A stretch of 64,000 bases of DNA, taken from NCBI GenBank assembly GCA_965112735.1, contig OZ218955.1:1798001-1862000 (forward strand), written 5' to 3'. The notes under the pieces were generated by a model. The model made no database searches. It saw only the letters and a list, made by a program, of their open reading frames with translations, and had not been told where the DNA came from. Origin of the DNA: Phaeosaccion multiseriatum. Taxonomy: Eukaryota > Ochrophyta, other classes. Shown piece by piece: positions 35,415 to 45,100 of the stretch; the first letter of the stretch is position 1, and each line of letters starts with the position of its first letter. The translations under genes were made by a program, and so were the position numbers.

Positions 35415-38400
35415 ATGTTTCACGTCCAGCGCTTTGGGGTGTCCGGAGTAGAGGCGGAGCAAGGCGGTGGAAAGAGTAGCAGCGGCGGCAATGGAGGCCG
35501 AAGGACTGGTCGCAAGAGACCGCGATGGAGCCAAGGAGCAGTGGAGGGCGGGAGTAGCGGCGACGATGGCGAGGTAGATGGAGGGGAGAAGGAGGAGGAT
35601 GAAGACGGGCCCAACGAGATTTTGAAAAAGCTGCTGCAGAAGGCGAAGGCCAAGGCGGGCAGGGCGAGGGGAGAGGTCGAGGCCAGCCAGCAGTCGAGAG
35701 GGGAAGAGGTGAGTTTAGAGAGAAAGAAAAGTAGAAGTAATAGCAGTGGTAGTAGTACGAGCAGCAGCAGCGGCAGCAACAGCAGCAACAGCAGCAGTAG
35801 CAGCAGTAATAGTGGTAGTAATAGTGACAGTGAAGAGGACGACGACGACGACGACGACGAGGCAGAGGGTGCGAGGAGCAAGGCTGATGGCAAGAAGCAC
35901 AGGCGAACCGAGACGGAGAACAAATTGACGGGCGGAAAAGCTGCACCACCCCGGCAAGCAGCAGGAAAGACGCCACAACTGAAAGGAAGGGAACCAAGCT
36001 CCTCTTCTTCCTCGGCTGCTCGGGATACGGGGCCTACGGAAGATGGCAAGGCGCGAAAGTCGAGGAGAGGAGGCACCAGCAACAAGGAGGAGGAGGAGAA
36101 GGAGGAGGAGGAGGAGGAGGACGAGGACGAGGAGGAGGATGGTGACAGCTCCTCCTCCGCTTCTTTTTCTTCCGAGGAGGAGGAGGAGGAGGAGGAGGAG
36201 GATGCTGAGGTGGCGAAGGTGGGGGCGGGGGCCAAGTCCAGCAGCAAAGGATTCAAGAAGATCAGCAAGGGCGACCAGGAAGGAGGGAGTGGCAACGACA
36301 CAGAGGAAAGCCAAGACCAAGACGACAAGGCCGGAACGAGGCCCGTGAATGAGGTGGCCAAGGAGTGGGGCCTCGCACCCCGGCTCACCGAGACGCTAAA
36401 GGAGCAAGGCGTAGAGGTGTTCTTCCCCATCCAGCTGCAAGTGGTGCCGGACATTTGCTCCACGCAGCGCCACCCCCTGGTGCAGACTCGCGACGTGTGC
36501 GTGTCGGCACCCACGGGCAGCGGCAAGACGCTAGTGTACGTGCTGGGCACTTTGCAGGCTCTGCTGCAGAGGAAGGTGACGCGTCTGCGAGCCCTGGTGA
36601 TGCTACCAACGCGTGACTTGGCCATGCAGGTGAGAGGGGGTTAGGTCAGAGACGGCTCATTTCACAAGAGGTGGAGGGTACTCCTCTGGGAAACGACGGA
36701 GGCCTCTTTTCTCTCTCGCTTTTTATGCGTCCCTTCTTTCCTTCCTCTTGCCCACCTATGTCTTGTCCAACGAATGCGCCACACACACACATATATATTA
36801 GGTGCACAGTGTGTTCCAGACGTACTGCAAAGGCACGGGCCTCACCGCAGGGCTCGCTATTGGCCAAACGGACTTTGCCGAGGAGCAGTTGCGTCTCGTG
36901 GGGCCCTGTGCCCTCATTGGCAACCCTGTGGCGGCCTCCAAGTACGGCACATGGCAGTGGATGGGGCCGGGGGCAGGCAGCAGTGGTATGGCGGGCTCGG
37001 ACGAGGCGAGCGAGCAGTGGCGCTTCGGCCAGGGTCAGGCGCCAAGCGGAGGCGTGAGTCGCGTGGATGTTCTCGTGGCCACACCGGGGCGGCTGCTGGA
37101 CCACCTCAAGCAGACGCCGGGCTTCACGCTGCAGCACCTGCAGTTCCTCGTCATTGACGAGGCGGACAGACTGCTCACGCAGAGCTATCAGGAGTGGGTG
37201 AGTGTAGTGCGTGTGTGTGTGTGGGAGGGGGGGTGGGTGGGCGTGGGGGGGTGGCTGGGTGAGTGGATATGTGGATGTGTGGATGTGTGGTAAGGTGTGG
37301 GAGGGTGGGTGGGTGGCAGTGGGGGCGGGTGGGTGAATTGGGGCAAAGTCCTGTCAAAGTTGGTCAAAGTCAAATCTGAAGTGTCAAAGGTGGTCAAAGC
37401 GGGTCAAACCGGGGATCAAACAGGGCTTCAAACGTGGTAAAACGTGGCCAAAGGCAAAGTCAAGTGGCGTGGAAGAAGGGAGGGCTGTCAAAGCGCCACG
37501 CAACCGCGAATCGCGGTACAAAGGCGCAGACCTCTCTTTCTTGGGATTTGGGGGTGTGCAAGTACAGCCCACCCAATGACCTAAGGCCACCACCTACCTA
37601 CCTACCTACCTACCTACCTACCTACCTACCTACCTACCTACCTACCGACCTACCGACCTACCGACCTACCTACTACGGTGCCCCACAGGTCGGAGAGGTG
37701 ATAAAGGCTGCGTACAGAGAAGGGGGCTCACCACCGCCATCCTCCCCAGCATCAGAAGCTAGCCCCAGCCCCACAGCAAGCAGCAGGAGGAGCTACTTGA
37801 ACCCCTTTGACTTTGTGGGCCAAGCCACGACCAACCGAGGCCGCCCCCTGGCCGCCGCAACGGCCGCCCTGAGCAGCTCTCCCCGCTCGGCGCTGGTGTC
37901 CAGTCTGCCGCTGCGCAAGCTTCTCTTCTCAGCGACACTCACGCGCAACCCGCAGAAGCTCTCTTCACTGGAGCTTGTGAACCCCATGTTTTACTCCGCT
38001 GTAGACAGCAGCAGTCGCCAGCAAGGTTGGGTGGACGCGAGCTCCGGCGGCACGCAACGGCCCAATCAGCAGACGAGTCGCGTCATGCTGGATGCTATGG
38101 ACGACGAGCCTTCCACCGCCGCTCAGATGCTGTGCCTGCCTGCCACTCTAAGGGAGCTCACGTCCATGTGTGACTCCCGCTCCAAGCCGCTGGTGCTGCT
38201 CTGCCTGCTACAGGACTATGCCAAGGACAAGCTGGCGGTGGTCTTTACCAACTCAGTGGACTCCACGCACCGCCTCTTCCGCCTGCTGCAGCTCTGGGGG
38301 GGCTTTATGGAGGAGGAGCAGGAGGACAGCAACAAGGACGACGACGACGACGACGACGACACCACCATCACCGACGGAGGCGTGGCAGAGTTCTCCAGCT

Positions 38401-39257
38401 CCCTCTCTCAGCGGCAGAGGTCTGTGCTGGTGCAGAGGGCTAAGTCCGGCCTGCTGAGAGTCATTGTGAGCTCCGACGGCATGGCCAGAGGCATGGATCT
38501 GCCCAACGTGGCGTGCGTCATCAACTACGAGGCGCCGCTAAATCACGCCAAGGTGGGTGTGGGGGTGTGGGCAGGGAGGGAGGGGAGGGCGGAGTAAGTA
38601 GGGTATGTGTGTGCATTATGCTCAGGACATCCTCTTGCTCCCCTCCTCCCCCAGACGTACGTTCATCGAGTGGGGCGCACGGCGCGGGCGGGCAAGAGTG
38701 GTGTCGCACTTACCCTAATCAAGAAGGGACAGGTGAGAGAGAGGGGATGTTGGATGGAGGAGATGTGGCTGAAGCACCGCAAGGATTAGCGTGGGTGTGG
38801 AGTACAGAGGAACAGCCAGCCCCTTTTTTGGGTTGCAAGTAAAGCCGCTATAGCTCTTGTGCTCTTTTGCGCCCCATCGTAATGGGGGGGCAAGTAACTC
38901 GAGGAGAAGTGTGGCTGAAGCACCGCAAGGGGTTGAGCAGGTGTGGAGTACAGAGGATGCAGCTAGCTTTTGTCTTCGCTTGGCACCTGCAGTAGCGTTA
39001 TCAACGAGCTAACTGTCTACGATATATGCCTGAACGCCACCCACCCCCCTCAGGAGAGCAACTTTCGGCGCATGCGCGAGCAAGTGCAGGGCGGGAGGAA
39101 TGTGCGACCCGCCCACGCCCCTGTGCCGGAGCCTGCTCGGCTGGAGGGGCTCGCTACCCGCTTCAAGCAGTGCCTGGGAGAGCTGCGCCAGGTGATGGAT
39201 GCGGAGAGTAGCGGCCAGCTGCCTCGCACTGCACCAGTAGACCCCCTGCCTCGGTGA
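35415..39257 (+). CDS. DDX51: DEAD-box RNA helicase DDX51/DBP6
   Basis: Nucleolar ATP-dependent RNA helicase for 60S ribosomal subunit assembly. Five exons: 35415-36629, 36802-37197, 37689-38552, 38655-38732 and 39054-39257 (918 aa). The first 310 residues are basic/acidic low complexity with poly-Ser, poly-Asp and poly-Glu runs, typical of nucleolar proteins. Motifs: Q region [20 protein letters not shown]; Ia [12 protein letters not shown]; Ib [77 protein letters not shown]. The long insertion between motifs Ia and Ib (WQWMGPGAG ... [13 protein letters not shown]) and the ESNFRRMR tail resemble DBP6/DDX51. An acidic Asp run interrupts the second RecA domain. Confidence 0.94.
37590..37675. 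repeat. (CTAC)n microsatellite
   Basis: CTAC tetranucleotide array, with GACC variants at its end, lies just before the acceptor at 37688 in DDX51 intron 2 and supplies its pyrimidine-rich tract. Confidence 0.9.
38760..38965 (+). repeat. Diverged direct duplication in DDX51 intron 4
   Basis: The segment TGTGGCTGAAGCACCGCAAGG ... GTGTGGAGTACAGAGGA occurs at about 38764-38811 and again at about 38912-38956, roughly 148 bp apart, with scattered differences. Confidence 0.75.
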
Positions 39258-39375
39258 AATAATGAAATAATAAAGAGTTTTCACACCAGAACTTTGTGTA
39301 GATGTATGACGCTGCTGTGTGGGTGTGGGGTGAAGACCTCGCCCTGCGCCGATGCACAGCCTCCTTCAGAGCAAC

Positions 39376-39383
39376 AAAAAAAA
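39376..39383 (-). terminator. RNA polymerase III terminator of tRNA gene
   Basis: A run of eight T on the minus strand starts 4 nt after the tRNA 3' end, the usual Pol III stop signal. Confidence 0.85.
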
Positions 39384-39386
39384 GTC

Positions 39387-39459
39387 AGGCCCCAGAGGGA
39401 CTTGAACCCCCGATTACCAGGTTTGGAATCTGGGGCCTTACCAACTAGACTATGGGACC
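39387..39459 (-). tRNA. tRNA-Trp (anticodon CCA by position)
   Basis: A 73-nt cloverleaf without an encoded CCA tail. The acceptor GGTCCCA pairs with TGGGGCC (one G-T). The D-stem is GTCT/AGGC with loop AGTTGGTA. The anticodon arm is CCAGA-TTCCAAA-CCTGG, so positions 34-36 are CCA (Trp) with U33 and A37. The variable loop is TAATC. The T-arm is GGGGG-TTCAAGT-CCCTC. A31-C39 is a mismatch. Internal box A (TAGTCTAGTTGG) and box B (GGTTCAAGTCC) support Pol III transcription. The body (GGTCCCATAGTCTAGT) resembles eukaryotic tRNA-Gln more than typical nuclear tRNA-Trp, so the isotype deserves checking. Confidence 0.85.
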
Positions 39460-39626
39460 GACATATCAACTGACCATGTTCAGTTGCGACGTCGTCCGAG
39501 AAAAATCAGTATTTAAATGCTGTTGGTCCGCCACAGAAGATGCGAGGGAGCAGGCTTTCTGTGAACCTCGCGGAGCACCAGGACGCCAAGCAGGGCCCCC
39601 AGCCTAGCCCCGGCTCCTCCAGAAAC

Positions 39627-41185
39627 ATGCAGCTTTCGGCGGCAGTAACGCTGTGCAGTGGCCTGCTGGCCGTGCTCTGTAGTGTCACTCTTCCCGGTAG
39701 CACCTTGGCCTTCGCTCCTCCATTGGTGCTGCGGCCGGCCCCCCGCGTTCTACGAGCAAGCAGGAGGAGTAGACAGGCAATAGAGGGAGCCTTGGTGCTG
39801 CAGTCGTCCAGGGGGGGGGGGGGGGACTTGGCGGACCTTCAGCTGGACGAGAAGGACCTGGATGTCGGCGAAAAGGCTCGGCTAGAGTCGGTGAGTCGAG
39901 GGGAGTCTTTAGTGGTAGGATTGAGGTGGAGGGAGAGGGGGGGATAGGGAGGAGGGCAGAGTGGGATGCGGTGGCATAGGTTTGCGGGGAGTGCGTGGGA
40001 GGAGCTGGAGATGGTCGCCCTGTTGGCTGCTGGAAGAGAGGGCCATGACGCATCAACCTCACCCCCCCCACGCCCCAATGCCCCCCTTTGCGTTTGTTAG
40101 TTGAGGTCCATCTCCACGTCTCTGAACGAGGTCGACGAGATAGCCAAGCGATTGGGCTATGAAGAAAACGACGACGACGAAGAAGAGGACGAGGTTGACC
40201 TGGAAATCGAAGACACCCAATGGAGCGGGCAGGTGGGTGGGTGTGTGGGTCAGTCAGTCTGCTTTGCCCTTTTTCTTCCTCTTGTTTGTCTCTCCGCCCT
40301 CGCTCGTACCCCAGCCTTTTTATGCGTGTGTACCTTCTTCTCATGAGAGGACAGGTGATTTAAAGGACCGCTGCTATATTGTTTCTCCCATGCCCGCCTC
40401 TGAAACTTCCGCAGGCGGGTTTGGATGTAACTCGAACCGGCGAGTCCAGCTGGGTGGACCTCAACTACCGAAAGGGGCTCGCCCTCGGAGATTTCTTGGC
40501 AATCTCGCTCTTCGCGTACATTGGGCGGACCTCTCACGGAGGTGGGGGGGGGGTGCTGGACATACAGCTGCTCAAGACAGCCTTGCCCTTCCTGGGAGGC
40601 TGGTTCGCACTGGCACCCGTACTGGGGGCCTACACCAATGACGCCACGGCCACGCAGGTGAGACAAAGAGCGTCAGAGAGAGAAAGGGAGAGAGAGAGAG
40701 AGAGGGAGAGAGAGAGAGAGGGAAGGGGAGGGACGGTTTGATTGTATGTTCGACCACGCAGGCATTGCCTGTTGTGATCTGGTCTGGTCTTCGTCGTTGA
40801 GGCTTTTTGGTGCCTCCTCCACCTACCTCTACCATTTGTGAGCTGAGCTGGACTACGCACCTTGCCACACACACACGCATATGGTCTCCCTCTTCTCTCT
40901 CCCCCATATCCCCGCACCCCCTCCTCTCCACAGGGTGACATGGCCAAGACCCTCGCCAAGTCGTGGGCTCTGTCCATACCCGTCGGCATTGCCATTCGTG
41001 CCGCAGCCAAGGGAGAGGTACCGCCGCTACCCTTTGTGGGTGTGACCATGCTCTCTACCCTGCTCATCCTGGGCGCGTGGAGGGCACTGTACGTGGCCGT
41101 CAACCCCACCAGCACGGCCGAGTTCAAGAAGGGAGGGGTGCTCGATGGTTTCCGCATGATCACCACCCTGCTCGGCCGCTGGTGA
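39627..41185 (+). CDS. DUF3054-like integral membrane protein with plastid bipartite presequence
   Basis: Function unknown. Four exons: 39627-39890, 40101-40232, 40415-40657 and 40934-41185 (296 aa). The N-terminus is a signal peptide (MQLSAAVTLCSGLLAVLCSV) followed by GSTLAFAPP, the phenylalanine motif at the cleavage point of heterokont plastid preproteins, and then a basic region. Next comes an acidic linker (ENDDDEEEDEVDLEIED). The membrane part has about four helices: GLALGDFLAISLFAYIGRTSHG, TALPFLGGWFALAPVLGAY, KSWALSIPVGIAIRAA and VGVTMLSTLLILGAWRALY. The GDFLA ... IGRxSHG and TALPFLxGW blocks are what I associate with DUF3054, found in cyanobacteria and actinobacteria. An in-frame ATG at 39540 would bury the signal peptide, so 39627 is preferred. 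A plastid membrane location is inferred. Confidence 0.82.
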
Positions 41186-41232
41186 GGGACCGTGTGATCA
41201 CCACCCTGCTCGGCTTCTGGTGAGGGGCCGTG
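41157..41232 (+). repeat. 38-bp tandem duplication across the stop codon
   Basis: Two copies of a 38-bp unit (TGATCACCACCCTGCTCGGC ... TGGTGAGG ... CCGTG) lie head to tail. The first contains the last codons and stop of the DUF3054-like gene; the second lies in its 3' UTR and differs at three bases. Confidence 0.9.
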
Positions 41233-41790
41233 TGGGGGTGGAAGGGAAGCAGCTCTGTGGGTGGTGGTTGCAGGAGACTGTTGGCTGACTCAGGCAGCAC
41301 GGGTGATGGAAGAACTGAGAGTTATGGGGAGGGACCGGTCGGATCGGATCGGCCTCTTGTCAATGTACAAGTATGAACCACAGAGAGAGGAGGGGGACAC
41401 ACATTTGTGCACCGCAATCAGTATGCATATATTCGCGAGTATTCTTTTTTATAAAATTGAAAGTACCATGTAGTGAAAGTTCCTTCCCCTGTTGTCTCGC
41501 CCAATGATGTACTAATGATTGATACACGCCGGGTACATGGCAATCCCGAGCCCCGAAAAAAGAGTGCCAGTAACGGTATATACCTCGAACACCACCTCCC
41601 GTCGTAAGAATGCGTGTGCGTGTGTGTCGGTTTTCCACACGTGCGTCTCACACTTGTGTGGAGTCCGACGAAACAAAGGAGGTACCCTCTTCCTTCCCGA
41701 CCCCCCCCCCACCCCCCCTCCCACCCCCCTTCTCCTGCCCCGCTCGCCGGCCACTCCATCAGTAGTCGTAGCCCTCGCCCTCATCATCCA
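41186..41790. other. Convergent 3' region between DUF3054-like gene and SNF2-RING gene
   Basis: About 0.6 kb between two gene ends. It contains the second copy of the 38-bp duplication, an AT-richer stretch at 41400-41480 and a C-rich tract at 41698-41745. No gene is seen. Confidence 0.5.
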
Positions 41791-42131
41791 TCAGTAGTCG
41801 TAGTCCTCACTATCATCGCTATGGCCGTTCATCACAAAATTCATCATGGATTGCAGCAGCTCCTGGTGGGTCATGCCTCCCGCCCCTCCTCCTCCTCCTC
41901 CTCCTCCTCCTCCTCCTCCGGCCGGACGGTGGGCAGCTCCTCCCAAGCCGTGGCCGCGCGTCCTCTCTCTGGCTCTGATCCTCTCCCTCTCCCTCTCATC
42001 CCGCCTGCGCTGGGCACTGGAGATCCTGGGTGGGGCCGGAGGCTCGTCCGCCACCCCAAAGAGCTTGTTGTACTCGTCGATGCGCAGCTCCTTCTTGTCG
42101 CCCGAGAGGCATCCCGCCACTGCCACATTCG

Positions 42132-42166
<35 letters not shown>

Positions 42167-45100
42167 CAATACACGCATGTATGTGAGAAGCCCGAGACAG
42201 AGAGCAAGGGGCGGGGGTACTGGCTGATTCGCAATCCCTCGCCATTCCGTAGTACCTGTTGCGGCTTCCCCTGCTGCCTGCGTCTTCTGCAGGGCTACAA
42301 GCCTGGACTCGATGCTGTCCTTCATAACGAGCTTCGTCACCTTGACCTGACAAGCCAAGGGGGGAGCAAAGAGAGCAAGCAGGCACAAAGTATATCAGGG
42401 AAGGAAGGCAGCGGTAGGTGCCATACTTCGCACCCCTTTCCATCTCCCTCCCCCCCTCCGCTCCGTCTTTCTACACGATTTCCCTCCCCATCTCCCTCTC
42501 CCTCCGCTCCGCCTTGCTTTGCATTGCAAGCCATCTCCCTCCCCATCTCTCTCTCCCTCTCCTTCCCTCCCTCAATCCCCCTCTCCCTCCCCTCCCTCCC
42601 TCCCATCCTCACCGGTCTGGTCTGCCCTAAGCGATGCACCCTCCCGATGGCCTGCAGCTCCAGAGCGATGTTGACGCAGGGCTCCAGCATAAACACGTTG
42701 TTGGCCTGCGTGAGGTTAATGCCCACAGCACCGGAGCGCACGCTCAGCAGGAAGATGGTCGTGGGAGGGTCCTAACATGGAGGGGAAACAAGGGGGGGTG
42801 GGGTGGAATGAGTTGGGGTGAGGTGGGTCCTTTGACCACACATGTGCACGCACGCGACGTCGCACACACACACGCACATACACATGCACACACGCACGCA
42901 CAGACACGCACGCACACACGCACGTACACACACGCACACACGTACACACATACATACACACGCACGCACGCACATACCTCAGCGAACTCCTTGAGCGCCT
43001 TCGTCCGCTGCGGTCTGGTCATGCTACCGCTCAGAGTGCGGAACTGGAAACCGTTCTTCGGCAGCTGCACCTGCAGCCAGGCCAGCGTCGACGAGAACTG
43101 ACTGAACACCAGCGACTGAAGGAGGAGGGAGAGAGGTAGTGCAAAGAGAGAGGGATGTGTGTGTGAGAGAGAGAGAGAGACTGAGGCAGGAAAGAGAAGG
43201 AGAGAGAAGAAAAGAAAAAGAGGCGAAGGAGTACGACGAAATTTTGAGCAGTCTGCTGTCTGCTATTGTTCACGCGCACACACACACACACACACACCGC
43301 ACCATACCGACATCCCACATTACACCACGCCAGTTGGTGATACAACACACAACCGCACCTTGGACGTGGGGTCCTTGGCCTTGATGTCCTGCAGCATCTT
43401 GATGAGTACACCAAGCTTGCCCTCCATCACGGCCTCCTCCTGGGGCTGACCCGGCTGCGCTGCCTTGGTCATGACCTTGGCTGCTGCTGCTGCTGCTGCT
43501 GTTGCTGCTGCTCTTGCTGCTGTTGCTAGTCCTGCTGCTCCTGCTGCCACTTCTCCCGCTGCTCCTGCTGCCCCTGCTGTTGCTCCTGCTGCTCCTGCCT
43601 CGTCCGCCTTCTTCTCCTGCTCGTCGGCCACCAGTTCGGCCTTCACGGCGCCCAGATCCTGCGGTGATGACGAGGGGAGAGGAGAGAAGAGGAGATGGAG
43701 AGACGAGAGAGCGAGAGGCAATAGAGGGAAGGAGGAGGCAACAGAAAGATTGAGCAAGCGACTCGAACATTCATTGCACATTAGCACGTCGGTGGAGAGA
43801 GCACCGCAGAAGATCTCCTCCTCTCTCCCCGCTCTCTCTCCCTCTCTTCTCTCTGTGCGACAACATGCCAAAGCTGTGCAACGACAACACCCCCCCCCCC
43901 CCCCCCCAACCCTACACGTACCTTGAGGTCAGCCATGTCGAGCTTCTTCTTGCAGCCGGTCACCGGACACGCCCCCGCCTTGCCCTCCTCCACATTCCCC
44001 AGCAGGCCCGTGATGCACTGGTGGCAAAAGGTGTGGCCACAGGGCGTCTGTGTGGGCGCCTCCACAATCTCCGAGCAGATGGGACAGAAGGCGTCTGTGG
44101 CAACGTCCTCGAATCCTGCCGCCCCTCCCCCGCTGTGCACAATCTGCCCACCCGAGCACGCCTGCCGCAGCTTCTTGAGCAGCACTTGGATCTGTGTGTG
44201 TTCGTTGTGTGTCCGTGGGCGTATGTCATTTGTTGTATTAGAGGGACTTGTCCACGGCCATACATCACATTATGCGAGAAGACTACAAGTACGAGTAAAC
44301 TTTGCGCTCCTCCAAGCTACCTTGCCTCCCCTTAGCCACCCCGCCCACCCCTTACCTTCATGCTGTGGCTGCCCTTGGCCGTCCGAAGCAAGTAGCGCAC
44401 TCCCTTGTACTCCTCCTGCACGCCCTTCTCAAAGGCAGCGTACACCTTCTTCTCCTTGTCGCTCACCGTCACCTCCAGCACCTCGCGAGAGCACTCTGGC
44501 AGCCCCAGGATGTGCTTGCCGTCGCACTTCTGCTTCTGTGAGTGCCGAATCAGGACCCTCGACATGATTGCGCTCACCCCCGGGAAGTGCACCTGACTTG
44601 GGTGGTGCTGCCCCAGACAGGACTCTCTCATGCATCGCATCCCAAGGAATTGGAACTGGCGAGCGAGGGAGGGAGGGAGGGAGGGAGGGAGGGAGAGAGA
44701 GATGGGTACGTAGTGAGAAAACAGAGAGAGGCAGAGAGGGAGAAAGACAGGGGGGCGGGGAGGAGGGGGTCAGCGTCGAGCAAAGCGTTGCGCAGCATCA
44801 CTTTCTACTGCTTCTACTGCTACTGTACTACCCCATCCACACAACCACCCCACGTTCCACTGCCATCCATTGCTATCCCTACCCCACCCTCACCTGTCCG
44901 TCAATGTCCCCGAATGATGTGTTGAAGGGTGTCCCCGTGACGTTCCATCTCCGCCCACCAATGAGCATCTTGACCGCAATGGCGGACTGTGTGGACTTGG
45001 TGCGGATGCTGTGGCTCTCGTCCAGGACGATGCGCCAGAAGTTGATGGCCATCAGAGGCGGCAGGCCCTTGGCTGCGCGGACTGCGTATATTTCAAAAAG

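Noticed and set aside
35420-36625. 401-aa minus-strand Ser/Leu/Pro open frame over DDX51 exon 1
   Set aside because: It is the antisense of the acidic/Ser low-complexity region. DDX51 motifs on the plus strand settle the coding strand.
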